Positions 8,774 to 18,199 are shown, numbered from the stretch's first letter. The stretch is DNA of 64,000 nt from Bruticola sp004554425 (GCA_958366945.1 CATXCY010000002.1:1-64000), one strand, 5' to 3'. Translations and numbers: made by a program. The notes: generated by a model from the letters alone, not told the origin.

Positions 8774-9466
8774 CTATTCCTGACGAGGATCGACGAATTT
8801 GACACCGTCGGCGAAGCGGCCGTAAGTGCCGGTGGCATCCTTCATGGCCTGGGCGGGCTCTACACCCTTCTTGATAGCGGCCATCATCTTGCCGATGTTG
8901 ACGAACTCATAACCGATAATGAGATTGTCAGCGTCGAGAGCAATACGAGTGACATAGCCTTCAGCCATCTCTAAGTAACGGGCGCCTTTAGCTTTGGTAC
9001 CGTACATGGTGCCGAGCTGGCTGCGCAAAGCTTTACCCAAGTCTTCAAGACCGGCACCAATGGGAAGACCATCTTCGGAGAAAGCTGTCTGGGTGCGGCC
9101 GTAAACGATCTGGAGGAAGAGTTCGCGCATAGCTACGTTAATAGCGTCGCATACTAAGTCGGTGTTGAGAGCTTCTAAAATGGTTTTGCCGGGTAAAATT
9201 TCGGCAGCCATAGCGGCAGAGTGGGTCATACCACTGCAACCGACAGTTTCTACTAAAGCTTCTTCGATAATGCCATTTTTGACATTAAGAGTGAGTTTGC
9301 AAGCACCCTGTTGGGGAGCGCAGCGGCCTACACCATGAGTCAAACCGCTAATTTCGCTTATCTCTTTAACCTGTACCCACTTGCCCTCTTCAGGGATAGG
9401 GGCTGGACCATGATATGCGCCCTTAGCGATAGGACACATGTGAGACACTTCTGCTGAGTAAATCAT
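8774..9466 (-). CDS. IscU/NifU-like iron-sulfur cluster scaffold-like protein
   Basis: 230 residues. Start ATG at 9466 chosen because TAAGGAG precedes it; the frame continues 96 bp upstream but that part has no Shine-Dalgarno sequence. Cys residues in CPIAKG, CAPQQGAC and VGCSGMTHS match the ligands expected of an IscU/NifU-N fold. The C-terminal third is extra relative to plain IscU and is typical of the form paired with GGGtGRT proteins. Probably holds or transfers an Fe-S cluster with that partner (inference). First gene of a two-gene operon divergent from the efflux operon. Confidence 0.8.
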   Translation of the reverse strand: MIYSAEVSHMCPIAKGAYHGPAPIPEEGKWVQVKEISEISGLTHGVGRCAPQQGACKLTLNVKNGIIEEALVETVGCSGMTHSAAMAAEILPGKTILEALNTDLVCDAINVAMRELFLQIVYGRTQTAFSEDGLPIGAGLEDLGKALRSQLGTMYGTKAKGARYLEMAEGYVTRIALDADNLIIGYEFVNIGKMMAAIKKGVEPAQAMKDATGTYGRFADGVKFVDPRQE

Positions 9467-9651
9467 AGAATTACTCCTTAACTGAAAGAATAGCAAATTA
9501 CAGCTTCGTCTGCTTCTGCGGAAAAGTGCCAAGCCCTTCTGCCAATGTTTTCTGCCTTTCACGAACGCTTATCTATATATATAGTGGGCAGACGTCAGCT
9601 AAGAGTATATTTTTTTTACGTTATTTTAAAATAATGGTTAACTTATAGCCG

Positions 9652-9667
9652 TTGACTGATCGTTTAA
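9652..9667. promoter_or_regulatory. TetR-type operator 1
   Basis: TTGACTGATCGTTTAA, an imperfect 16-bp palindrome centred on GATC. TetR-family repressors of RND pumps use palindromes of this length and style. The likely ligand is the TetR encoded as the last gene of the operon (16412-16999). Confidence 0.6.
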
Positions 9668-9680
9668 TTATCGCTATATT
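9652..9680 (+). promoter_or_regulatory. Efflux operon promoter
   Basis: TTGACT (9652-9657), 17-bp spacer, TATATT (9675-9680). The -35 box is inside the first operator-like palindrome, so a bound repressor would block RNA polymerase. A second -10-like TATAAT (9722-9727) overlaps the end of the second operator region but lacks a well-spaced -35. Confidence 0.7.
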
Positions 9681-9701
9681 TAACTCTGTATCTTTGTAAT
9701 A

Positions 9702-9717
9702 TTGACTGATTGTTCAA
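9702..9717. promoter_or_regulatory. TetR-type operator 2
   Basis: TTGACTGATTGTTCAA, matching operator 1 at 14 of 16 positions and exactly 50 bp downstream. Its outer half-sites TTGA / TCAA pair perfectly. Confidence 0.6.
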
Positions 9718-9733
9718 TTGATATAATCAGCGG

Positions 9734-9756
9734 TGCGGATTTGAACCGCATTTTTT
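9734..9756 (+). terminator. Leader hairpin with U-run (possible attenuator)
   Basis: TGCGG, 7-nt loop, CCGCA, then six T, located downstream of the promoter and 70 bp before the first efflux gene. The 5-bp stem is short, so this would be a leaky terminator. Read on the other strand it mimics a tRNA T-arm. Confidence 0.4.
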
Positions 9757-9826
9757 ATAGGTAAACTTTATATATTCAGCTAGGAGAGATATTTTCTGTT
9801 TTCTATAAGCAGAAATAATAAGACTG

Positions 9827-11281
9827 ATGAATAACAAATACTCAAATTTGCGCATCCCTGTCGGCATGGTTTTGGTGGCAGCCACTCTATTTAGCGGAGC
9901 TGTGGGCTGCACTCAAAGCAAATCTGGCGAAGAAAATAAAGATGTAGCCGTTACCGAGGTTAAAGCCAGCAATGTGGAGTTGGCTACTTCTAAAATGGGT
10001 AGCATTATGGAAGAGACTACTATTACCGGCCACTTAAACGCTATCAGTAAGGCTGATATTGTTAGCCGCGTAGCCGGCAGAGTAGTAGGCATTTATGCTC
10101 GCGAAGGTGATTTCGTGCGCAAAGGTCAGCTTTTAGTTCAGCTGGATGATACCGTACAGAAAAACACTGTCAACTCCGCTAAAGCTAGCTTGGCTCAGGC
10201 TCAGGCCGGACTTAATCAAGCCTTAGCTAATTATAATTCCGCTCAGACCAGAGTAGGTCAGGCCCAAGAAAGTATGGGTATGACCGATGTTTCCTCGGCT
10301 TTGGAAGTACAAAAAACTCATCAGGGAGTTATTCAAGCTCAATCTGCTTTGGCTAGTGCTCAGGCCAATTATGATGATGCTTTGTTAAACATGCACCGTC
10401 AGCAAGATCTTTATGCTAAAGACGCTGTCTCTAGTTATGCCCGCGAGCAAGCTGAATTGCGTGAGCGCACCTCTTTCCAGCAGCTTAATACTGCCAAAAG
10501 CGCTCTTAAAGCAGCTAAAGAAAGTTTACATATTGCCAAAACTGCCCAGCGTCAAGTGAATATTTTAAACGCAGACGTTAAGAATAGTAAAGATGCTGTG
10601 GCTCAAGCTCAAGCTGCCGTAGAACAAGCTAGAGCTACCGTGCAAGCTGCTCAAGCCGCTTACAATTCTGCTGTTACCAACTTAGAAGATATGGCTATTA
10701 AGTCTCCTATCGACGGTGTTGTCACTAAGCGCAATATTGAAATTGGAGCTTTCGCCCATGACGGTAGCGGCGCTGTATTTAGCGTAGTTGACAACAAAGA
10801 TTTGGAAATGATCAGCTCTTTAGACGAGAAGTTCGCTCCTGCAGTTAAAGCTGGTAGCAGTCTTACTTTAAAGACTTCCATTGTTGATAAAGTTCCCGCC
10901 ACCGTAGTCGACGTTATTCCTGCCTCCGATCCTACTAGCCATACTATTAAGGTTCGTCTCAACATTAAGAATGAGAGTGGAGCCCTTTTAGACGGAACTT
11001 ACGCCGAAGCCAACATGCCAGTGCAAGAACTCAAGGGCGTGATTGTCCCTCGTACAGCTGTCAATATTGCTGTAGGCTCTGTATATGTGATGGCTTTTGA
11101 AGGTAGTGGCGATGAAGGTACTGCCAAAAAGTACCCTGTTAAGATGGTCTATAGCAACGGTAAAGAGGCTTTGGTTACCGGTATCAATGCCGGCTTAAAA
11201 GTTGTCACTTCCGGCGCTTTGGATATTCTTGACGGACAGTCGCTCAAGATCGCTGCTGCTAAAGCAGAGGAGAACGAGTAG
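9827..11281 (+). CDS. RND efflux membrane fusion lipoprotein
   Basis: 484 residues. Lipobox AVGC with Cys28 marks it as an inner-membrane-anchored periplasmic adaptor. Biotinyl-lipoyl-like half-motifs flank a very long Ala/Gln-rich alpha-helical hairpin (about residues 110-285): 'GRVVGIYAREGDFVRKGQLL' before it and 'IKSPIDGVV' after it. A beta-barrel and membrane-proximal domain follow. It bridges the RND pump and the TolC-like channel encoded immediately downstream. The start has only a weak ribosome-binding site; ATG 9827 is kept because it gives a normal lipoprotein signal. The pump gene begins 3 nt after its stop. Confidence 0.88.
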   Translation: MNNKYSNLRIPVGMVLVAATLFSGAVGCTQSKSGEENKDVAVTEVKASNVELATSKMGSIMEETTITGHLNAISKADIVSRVAGRVVGIYAREGDFVRKGQLLVQLDDTVQKNTVNSAKASLAQAQAGLNQALANYNSAQTRVGQAQESMGMTDVSSALEVQKTHQGVIQAQSALASAQANYDDALLNMHRQQDLYAKDAVSSYAREQAELRERTSFQQLNTAKSALKAAKESLHIAKTAQRQVNILNADVKNSKDAVAQAQAAVEQARATVQAAQAAYNSAVTNLEDMAIKSPIDGVVTKRNIEIGAFAHDGSGAVFSVVDNKDLEMISSLDEKFAPAVKAGSSLTLKTSIVDKVPATVVDVIPASDPTSHTIKVRLNIKNESGALLDGTYAEANMPVQELKGVIVPRTAVNIAVGSVYVMAFEGSGDEGTAKKYPVKMVYSNGKEALVTGINAGLKVVTSGALDILDGQSLKIAAAKAEENE

Positions 11282-11283
11282 CC

Positions 11284-14200
11284 TTGAGTATTTGGGATTT
11301 TTGTATTAAGAGGCCTGTCTTTACGACAGTGCTGGTTCTATCACTAATTTTAGTCGGTCTCATGGGCTACAGCCGCATGGGTGTAGACCTCATGCCGGAC
11401 TTTGATATTCCTGTAGTTAGTGTTACTACTACTTATGTAGGTGCCGACCCTGAAGTTATTGACCAAGACGTCACCAATATTATTGAAGAACAAGTCGGTA
11501 CTATTGAAGGTATCAAGAGCATTAAAAGTAGCTCTTACGAGGGCTATTCCGCTATCGTTATTGAGTTTGAACTTGATCGCGATATCGACGTGGCCACTCA
11601 GGAAGTGCGCGATAAAGTATCCAAAGCCGAACAAGACTTGCCTACCTCTATCGATAAGCCTTTGGTACAGAAGATTGACCCCGACTCTTCGCCTATTATT
11701 TACCTCACTTTGGCTGGCGATATTCCCTATCAGCGCCTTTCCCAGTTGGCTGATGATGTATTGCAAGACCAAATTCAGAATATTAGTGGTGTAGGAAGCG
11801 TAGAACTTTACGGTTTCCGTGAGCGCAATATCCGTATCTGGCTTGAAGCTGGCAAAATGGAAAAATATAGCATTTCTCCTGCAGAAGTGCTTGGCGCCTT
11901 AGGTTCTTGGCACGTAGAGTTGCCCGGTGGTCGTTTGGAAACTGACAAGCGCGAATCCACTATTAAGATGGAAGGTGAGTACACTAGCGTTGAAGAGTTA
12001 GAGACTATGACTCTGGCTTGGCGTGACGGTGCTCCAGTACGCTTGAAGGATGTCGCTCGCGTTGAAGATGGCGAAGACGATATTCGTAGCTATTCTCGTG
12101 AAAATGGCCAAGCTTGTGTAACTCTGGCTGTTGTTAAACAAACTGGTTCCAATACTGTAGGTATCGCTCAGGCTGTACGCGACAAATTACCTGAATTGCG
12201 CGAGCTTTTGCCAAGCAGCGTTCGTTTGGATGTTTCTTACGACACTTCAACCTTTATTAAAGACTCCGTACAAGGTGTAGGCGATGACTTACTCTTAGGC
12301 GGTCTCTTTACAGCTATCGTTATTTATTTGTTCTTGCGCCACGTGAGGATGACGATCATTAGCTTGATCTCTATCCCTACCTCACTTTTAGGCGCTTTCG
12401 GGTTCATGTACTTCATGAACTTCACCATCAACCAGATTACTATGTTGGCTATGTCACTAGCTGTAGGTCTGGTAATCGACGACACGATTGTAGTTTTAGA
12501 GAACATCTTCCGTATGATGGAGGAGGGTTCTGCCGACGGTAAAGAGGCTGCTAGTAAGGGTACTGGTGAAGTAGCCTTCGCTGTATTGGCCGCTACCATG
12601 ACTATTGCGGCTATCTTCTTGCCTGTAGCTTTTATGGGCGGTATTATCGGTCGAGTTTTCTATCAATTCGGTATTAGCGTAGGTATCGCTATTACTCTCT
12701 CTTACTGCGTATCTGTAACACTAACACCAATGCTTTGCGGCCGTTGGTTAAAGCCAGAAAATCACAACAACTTCCTTACCAATGCCGTCGGCTCTTTCCT
12801 CAGTTGGATGGATCATACTTACAGAGCTTGGCTTACTGTAGTTTTGCGCAATCGCTTTACTCGCGTGATGACCATTATCATAGCTTTCGCTTGCTTCGGC
12901 TTCGGCCTTTTCTTAGCTGGTTTCGTAGGCGAAGAATTTTCTCCTAACGCCGACCGCAGCGCCTTTATTGTCAGTGTGAAAACCCCTATCGGTACTTCCT
13001 TGTCTTTAACCGACGAACGTTGCAAAGCTATTACAACTATCGCCAGAAAGTATCCTGAAGTTATTAAAACTATGGAAACTATCGGTGATACCCGAACCGG
13101 TCAGGTTAATAAAGCCACTATTATTGTGGAGCTTAAGCCCCGTAAAGAACGTGAAAAATCTCAGCAGCAAATTATGGATGAAATGCGTGTTGAGTTTGAA
13201 AAGTTGGCTGGCGTTACTGCTATTCCCGCTCACATTCCTACTATGGGCGGTGGTTCTACTCAATATGACTTACAATATGCTTTACAGGGCGCCGATCTCG
13301 ATACTCTGGAGGAAATTACCGGCAAGATTACTCGTTTGATGCAGAAGAATGAAAATCTCTGCGATATAGACAACGACTTGGAGCTTATTCAGCCTCAAGT
13401 TTCCGTTTTCCCCAAACGTGACAGTGCTGCTGATGTAGGCTTAACTACTAAAGATATTACTACTGCTTTACAAACTATGATGGGTGGTGTCGATGCCGCC
13501 AAGTTTAAGATCGGCAGCAAACGTTACGACGTGCGTGTAAAAGCTGAAGACAACTTCCGCGAAGACGCCGAATCTATTCGTAAAATACTTTTACGTACGC
13601 CTTCTGGTAAAAATGTTTACATGCGCAGTGTGGCCGATGTAGTTGAAGGCTTAGGCCCCAATTGTATTAGCCGTTACGACCGTATGCGTTCTGTAACTAT
13701 CACTTGTAACGTTGTGGCCGGATCTATTACTACCGGTCAAGCTTCCGAATGGTTCGAAAAAGAGGTTGGTCAGGTCTTACAAAACTATCCTGGCTATAAG
13801 ATTACCGCTACCGGTATGACCCAGAACCAAAAAGAATCTATGCAATACATGATGTTCGCCCTTATGAGCTCCATTGTGATTGTATACTTGGTACTGGCCG
13901 CTCAATTTGAATCTTTCATTCACCCCTTCACCATCATGATGACCTTGCCTCTGGCTTTGGTCGGCGTATTCTTAGCCCTCTTCCTCTGCCATGAGAACTT
14001 AAGTATCTTCGCTTTGATTGGTATCATCATGTTGGTAGGTATCGTAACCCGTAACGGTATCTTGTTGGTAGAATTTGCCAACCAGTTGCGTGAAGAAGAA
14101 GGACTCGATCCGCACTATGCTATGCTTAAAGCTGGTCCTCTGCGTTTACGTCCTATTCTCATGACTGCCGCTTCCTCTATTATCGGTGTATTGCCTGTAG

Positions 14201-14532
14201 CTTTAGGTATGTCCGAAGGTGGCGAGGTACGTTCCGCTATGGGTGTAGCCGTTATCGGTGGTTTGCTCACTTCCACTTTCTTGACGCTCTTTGTAGTGCC
14301 GACCGCTTATATTACCTTTGATGGTACTATGGCTAGAATTACCGGCATTTTGCGTAAGATGGGCTTCAAGTTCGAAGATGACAGTAACTCTAACGGTGCT
14401 TCTGGCAATGCGTCCTCTTCTAGTAAAAAGTCTGGTGTGGATTTAAGCAAGCCTGATGTGCCCGGCAAAGGTGTTGAAGATATTCGACATGGCAAAGTGA
14501 TCGCCGATTCTAACGACAAGGAGGCTCGCTAA
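11284..14532 (+). CDS. RND multidrug efflux pump, HAE1/AcrB type
   Basis: 1082 residues, the usual size. TTG start at 11284, preceded by GAGGAG in the end of the adaptor gene. It begins 'SIWDFCIKRPVFTTVLV', the classic first transmembrane segment, and contains the TM4 motif GLVIDDTIVVLENI with the paired Asp residues of the proton relay. Two periplasmic porter/docking loops and the duplicated 6+6 transmembrane plan are visible. Proton-driven drug/proton antiporter of the inner membrane. Substrates cannot be read from sequence. The last 70 or so residues are a Ser/Asn/Lys-rich tail. Confidence 0.93.
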   Translation: MSIWDFCIKRPVFTTVLVLSLILVGLMGYSRMGVDLMPDFDIPVVSVTTTYVGADPEVIDQDVTNIIEEQVGTIEGIKSIKSSSYEGYSAIVIEFELDRDIDVATQEVRDKVSKAEQDLPTSIDKPLVQKIDPDSSPIIYLTLAGDIPYQRLSQLADDVLQDQIQNISGVGSVELYGFRERNIRIWLEAGKMEKYSISPAEVLGALGSWHVELPGGRLETDKRESTIKMEGEYTSVEELETMTLAWRDGAPVRLKDVARVEDGEDDIRSYSRENGQACVTLAVVKQTGSNTVGIAQAVRDKLPELRELLPSSVRLDVSYDTSTFIKDSVQGVGDDLLLGGLFTAIVIYLFLRHVRMTIISLISIPTSLLGAFGFMYFMNFTINQITMLAMSLAVGLVIDDTIVVLENIFRMMEEGSADGKEAASKGTGEVAFAVLAATMTIAAIFLPVAFMGGIIGRVFYQFGISVGIAITLSYCVSVTLTPMLCGRWLKPENHNNFLTNAVGSFLSWMDHTYRAWLTVVLRNRFTRVMTIIIAFACFGFGLFLAGFVGEEFSPNADRSAFIVSVKTPIGTSLSLTDERCKAITTIARKYPEVIKTMETIGDTRTGQVNKATIIVELKPRKEREKSQQQIMDEMRVEFEKLAGVTAIPAHIPTMGGGSTQYDLQYALQGADLDTLEEITGKITRLMQKNENLCDIDNDLELIQPQVSVFPKRDSAADVGLTTKDITTALQTMMGGVDAAKFKIGSKRYDVRVKAEDNFREDAESIRKILLRTPSGKNVYMRSVADVVEGLGPNCISRYDRMRSVTITCNVVAGSITTGQASEWFEKEVGQVLQNYPGYKITATGMTQNQKESMQYMMFALMSSIVIVYLVLAAQFESFIHPFTIMMTLPLALVGVFLALFLCHENLSIFALIGIIMLVGIVTRNGILLVEFANQLREEEGLDPHYAMLKAGPLRLRPILMTAASSIIGVLPVALGMSEGGEVRSAMGVAVIGGLLTSTFLTLFVVPTAYITFDGTMARITGILRKMGFKFEDDSNSNGASGNASSSSKKSGVDLSKPDVPGKGVEDIRHGKVIADSNDKEAR

Positions 14533-14534
14533 TC

Positions 14535-16415
14535 ATGAATTGCACTAGATTCGCAGGCTGGCCCAGCCGCTGGCGTATGTCGGCTATTGTCTTGTCTTTA
14601 GGCTTGGCTTTAGTCGGAGGCAGCCAGAGCGCCTGGTCTAATCCGGCCGGGGAGGGGGGGGCCTCTGCCACTCCCCAAGCTTCGTCAGCAGTAACTACTA
14701 AGGCTAAGGCTGTGCCTGCTGCCAAAGCTTCTACCAAAGCCAAAACAGCAAATGACGCTCATAAAGAGGCCATTCCAGCCGCTGCACCTACTTCCGCTGC
14801 GCCTGCAACTAAAGCTTATCAGCCCCAGGCTGCTCCACAGCCTTCTCAGGCTGTTACTGCTTCTGTAAATGCTTCTGCTGGCACTATACTCCCTCAGGAA
14901 GTGGCCGATATTGAAGGCGCTCCCAAATATACTTTGCGCGACGCTATGCGTATGGCTATGAAAAACTCGCCTGCGCTCGATGCCGCCAGGGCTGCTTACA
15001 GCCAAGCTAAGGGAGCTACTGAAGAAGCTTATACCGCTGGCAATCCTACCGTAGGTTTAAGCGCAGGTTACACTTTTACAGTGCCTGATATGTCGGTTGA
15101 TATGGGCGGCGAAAAAATTTCTGTCGGTTTCCAACACAACTACAACGCCAGCTTGGCTATTAACCAAGTAATTTCTACTTTTGGTCGTTTGCACTACTCA
15201 GTATTGGCCTCCCAAATGGCTGAATATAGCGCTTTAGAGCAATATCGCCAAGCTTTGGAAGCTCAATTGGCCGCTACGGCTAATAAGTACTTAAATGTGC
15301 TTTTGGCTCAAGAGAGCGTAGTGATCGCTGCTCAGCAATTAGATGCCCAAAAATCTTCCTTGCGCCAGGCTGAAGATTTGTATAAAGGCGGAACGGCCGC
15401 TAAGTTTGACGTTTTGAGCGTACGTTCAGCTACTACTTCTGCCGAGCTTACTTTAATTGAAGCCAAAAATGCTTTGCGTTTGGCTAAAGCAGCTCTGTGC
15501 AGTGATATGGGACTCCCTATCGGTACTGAATTTAATGTGGCTCCCTTCACTTGGGAAAAAATTCCTGACAATGTAGTTTCCACTTACGACTTAGAAGAGT
15601 CTGTTTTGGGAGCTTTAGAACGTCGTCCTGAAGTTAAAGCTACTCAATGGGCCAAAGAGGCTGCCGAAGCTCGTTTGGAACTTTCTCGCAACAACAGAAA
15701 TCCGTCTTTAGCTTTGCAAAGTACCGTTTCCAATACTCGTGCCGCCGCTATGTCGCGTAGTACCATGTGGGTGACTAGCCTCGTGCTTTCTGTGCCCATC
15801 TATGATGGTGGAGTAGAATCTGCTCAAACTAAGCAATTACAAGCAGCCGTTGAGCAGCTTGATGCCAACTTGGAAAATGTACGCCGCGGTGTCCGTTTAG
15901 ATGTAGAGCAATGCTACTATAATTTAAATAGCCGCTGGGAACGTATTGTGCAAGCTCGCGTTGGCTTAGAGCAAGCCGAAGAAGCCTACCGTGTTGCCGA
16001 AGTCCGCTACGGTGCTGGTCTTTCTACGCCTACTGAATTGCTGGAAAGCCAGTCCTCTTTAGTAGCAGCCAAACGCAGCTTGGCTACAGCTAAGTATAGT
16101 TACTTAGGAGCCAATGTTGACTGGATGCTGGCTACTTCAGGAGCTTATCCTTTTGAAGTAATAGGGCCTTTAGATGAATCTGATCTTAAAGCAGATTTAG
16201 ATGCTTGGTATGTTTCTGCTGAAGAATTGCGCAATGAAGCCGTTAAGCTTATCAACCCTGTTAAAGATGATAAGATTCCTGGCACCTATCAAGAGCCTGC
16301 TGCTTCCGAGCCTTCCTTAAAGAAGCTTAGTGAGCAAATCAAATCGCAAACTATTGTTGATCGTTTGCCTGAATCTAAGGAGCAAACTCCTGCGAAGGAG
16401 GAACCATCCAAATGA
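14535..16415 (+). CDS. TolC-like outer membrane efflux channel
   Basis: 626 residues, longer than typical TolC proteins (about 430-490). After a signal peptide (about residues 1-36), a low-complexity Ala/Pro/Lys/Thr segment of about 85 residues precedes the first OEP repeat, which begins near 'TLRDAMRMAMKNSPAL'. Two OEP repeats with Ala-rich helices and the 'VEQCYYNLNSRWERI' and 'RYGAGLSTPTELLESQ' elements are clear. A Pro/Glu/Lys-rich tail ends the protein. Its presence is direct evidence for an outer membrane. It begins 3 nt after the pump gene and overlaps the TetR gene by 4 nt. Confidence 0.9.
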   Translation: MNCTRFAGWPSRWRMSAIVLSLGLALVGGSQSAWSNPAGEGGASATPQASSAVTTKAKAVPAAKASTKAKTANDAHKEAIPAAAPTSAAPATKAYQPQAAPQPSQAVTASVNASAGTILPQEVADIEGAPKYTLRDAMRMAMKNSPALDAARAAYSQAKGATEEAYTAGNPTVGLSAGYTFTVPDMSVDMGGEKISVGFQHNYNASLAINQVISTFGRLHYSVLASQMAEYSALEQYRQALEAQLAATANKYLNVLLAQESVVIAAQQLDAQKSSLRQAEDLYKGGTAAKFDVLSVRSATTSAELTLIEAKNALRLAKAALCSDMGLPIGTEFNVAPFTWEKIPDNVVSTYDLEESVLGALERRPEVKATQWAKEAAEARLELSRNNRNPSLALQSTVSNTRAAAMSRSTMWVTSLVLSVPIYDGGVESAQTKQLQAAVEQLDANLENVRRGVRLDVEQCYYNLNSRWERIVQARVGLEQAEEAYRVAEVRYGAGLSTPTELLESQSSLVAAKRSLATAKYSYLGANVDWMLATSGAYPFEVIGPLDESDLKADLDAWYVSAEELRNEAVKLINPVKDDKIPGTYQEPAASEPSLKKLSEQIKSQTIVDRLPESKEQTPAKEEPSK

Positions 16416-16999
16416 GCCAGGTGTCGGAACAAGATGTTGGCAGCGATAGATATAATCGTCGTCGTGAGCAGCTTTTAGATATTGCTACCCATCTTTTTGC
16501 CAAATATGGCTTAGAAGGTACCACCACTAAAGATATAGCTGAAGCTGCTGGAGTTTCTCCTGGTTTGCTCTATCATTACTACAGCTCCAAAGAAGATTTG
16601 CTTATTAGCGTCATTCGTCGTTTTCGTGAGCAAAAATGCAACGGTGAAAATGGTGATAATTACAATAAGCTCTCTTTGGGAGAAGGGCTTAAGCTTATTC
16701 TTACCGATTTTGAAGAGTTTGTCCGCAAAAATCGTGATTTGCTTTGGATTATCTTTAGAGCGGCAGCTATTTTCCCCTCAGTCAAAGATGTTCTTAACGA
16801 ATTTGAAAAATCGGATAGTGGTGGTATTATCGCTTTCTTCGAAAAGAAAATTCAATCTGGCGAAATGAAAAATCTGGATCCTAGATTTGTTGCTAAATCT
16901 CTGTGTCACATTATAGTTATGGCTAATTTAGGTGGTCAGAACCACGACTTGGATATAGATAAGCTAGTTGATGTTTTCTTAACTGGTATTCAAGCCTAG
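16412..16999 (+). CDS. TetR-family repressor of the efflux operon
   Basis: 195 residues. ATG overlaps the stop of the channel gene (ATGA), with AAGGAGG upstream inside it. N-terminal helix-turn-helix: 'GTTTKDIAEAAGVSPGLLYHYYSSKEDLL' pattern around residues 30-60; the helical C-terminal part is the ligand pocket. Being the last gene of the operon it should regulate itself with the pump. The two palindromes at 9652 and 9702 are the obvious targets (inference). Confidence 0.88.
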   Translation: MSQVSEQDVGSDRYNRRREQLLDIATHLFAKYGLEGTTTKDIAEAAGVSPGLLYHYYSSKEDLLISVIRRFREQKCNGENGDNYNKLSLGEGLKLILTDFEEFVRKNRDLLWIIFRAAAIFPSVKDVLNEFEKSDSGGIIAFFEKKIQSGEMKNLDPRFVAKSLCHIIVMANLGGQNHDLDIDKLVDVFLTGIQA

Positions 17000-17016
17000 C
17001 TTGGTCTTTTAGCCTA

Positions 17017-17062
17017 CAAAAATTGAGCCCCACTGGTAGCAGCCAGTGGGGCTCAATTTTTG
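17017..17062. terminator. Bidirectional terminator
   Basis: Perfect 20-bp stem with a 6-nt loop, A5 on one side and T5 on the other, between the convergent TetR and metallopeptidase genes. It can stop transcription from both. Confidence 0.92.
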
Positions 17063-17084
17063 TATTGTAGTTTTTAGGATAATA

Positions 17085-17984
17085 CTAACGGGCAAATTCT
17101 TGGCATAGCTTGTCCCAAGCGGCGAAAGAGCGCAAGTTGGCCACGATGCCTTCATAATCATCTTGAGGGTTGATTAAAGTATCGTCGCTAGCTAGATCGT
17201 CAAGGATTTTTTCAATATCTTCGCCATCTAAATTCATAAACATAACTGTCAAGGAAGCCAAATAGGCATTGTAAGCCCTTTTTAAGTCATAGGTATGCTG
17301 ATTGGAAACAAATTGAGAGAAGGACTCTTCATTGTTTACTAGCTCATCTAGAGTGCCCATATTCCCTTGCTCAACTACGGCTGAAGCTAAAAATATTTCA
17401 AACCAGGAGCGCAACATGTCGGCACAATATTCGTTGCTTCCTCCATCATCTAAGCAATAAGCTAATAAATAGGCGGCCATATTGTCGCAAGCATCTTCTT
17501 CATTGCCTGGCACTGCCAAATCGTAGTCATTTATTAGTAAGTGGGCTACTTCGTGCATCATAGATACATTGGCCGACTGACCGACCGTTTGGGCAATTTC
17601 TTTTTTAGTCGATTTAGTGAGTTTCTCTTCCATAGTGCAAAGATTATTGTAACTTATCAGTAAATCGTCATAAGGAATATAGATTTTGGCAGTTTCTAAG
17701 TCGCAGTGGATGCCGTATTGGCTGTCCATACTCAAAAAGATAACTTTAGCTGGTCTTTTTAACTTAAAGATTTTATTGAAGCCGTCGACAACTTTTGTAG
17801 TATCTTTTAATTTGCCCATTAAGCCAGGAGGCAATTTTTGTTTAGGCTCTTTAAATACTATGGAAAGTTGGCAATTATCATCTGTTTCGGCCAAAGACTG
17901 GCAAGGGGCCATACCCAATAGGACTGCTAGATTTAAAGTCAACATCAAAGCCATCAGCTGGAATTTGTCTAATTTTATTCTCAC
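17085..17984 (-). CDS. Secreted DUF4344-like metallopeptidase
   Basis: 299 residues with a signal peptide (basic start, hydrophobic core, ending near 'CQSLAET'). The zinc-protease motif HEVAH (His144, Glu145, His148) is followed by 'PGNEEDACDNMAAYLL', the acidic segment that supplies the third ligand in DUF4344-type peptidases. Predicted to act in the periplasm or outside the cell; substrate unknown. Single gene, convergent with the efflux operon. Confidence 0.7.
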   Translation of the reverse strand: MRIKLDKFQLMALMLTLNLAVLLGMAPCQSLAETDDNCQLSIVFKEPKQKLPPGLMGKLKDTTKVVDGFNKIFKLKRPAKVIFLSMDSQYGIHCDLETAKIYIPYDDLLISYNNLCTMEEKLTKSTKKEIAQTVGQSANVSMMHEVAHLLINDYDLAVPGNEEDACDNMAAYLLAYCLDDGGSNEYCADMLRSWFEIFLASAVVEQGNMGTLDELVNNEESFSQFVSNQHTYDLKRAYNAYLASLTVMFMNLDGEDIEKILDDLASDDTLINPQDDYEGIVANLRSFAAWDKLCQEFAR

Positions 17985-18199
17985 GTTCAGCTCCTAATTT
18001 AGCGTTCTGAAAGTAGGGGATTCTCGTAATATGTTTCCGGTTATGCTGTACTTTGGCCTTTTTTTATCCTTCGCTTTAGTAATACTGGTCAATTAAAATC
18101 ATAGCGTTTTAAGGGTACTAGGGCAGAGGAAGAGGGGCAGTATCGCTGAATTTTTTAGGAAAGAACACCAGATTTTTTTCAAGCGGAGCTACTACTTCC

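Larger units (their letters stand above)
9467..9826. other. Divergent intergenic control region (360 bp)
   Basis: Separates the minus-strand scaffold/GGGtGRT operon from the plus-strand efflux operon. It holds a 12-bp palindrome CTATATATATAG (9573-9584), two TetR-like operators, a good sigma-70 promoter toward the efflux genes, and a leader hairpin followed by T6. No open frame with a ribosome-binding site was found. A promoter for the minus-strand operon must lie here but I could not choose one. Confidence 0.6.

Noticed and set aside
9734..9750. tRNA T-arm-like sequence on the minus strand (5-bp stem, 7-nt TTCAAAT loop)
   Set aside because: No acceptor, D-arm or anticodon arm upstream; more simply a leader hairpin on the plus strand. 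Not an attachment site either, as no integrase or tRNA gene is near.
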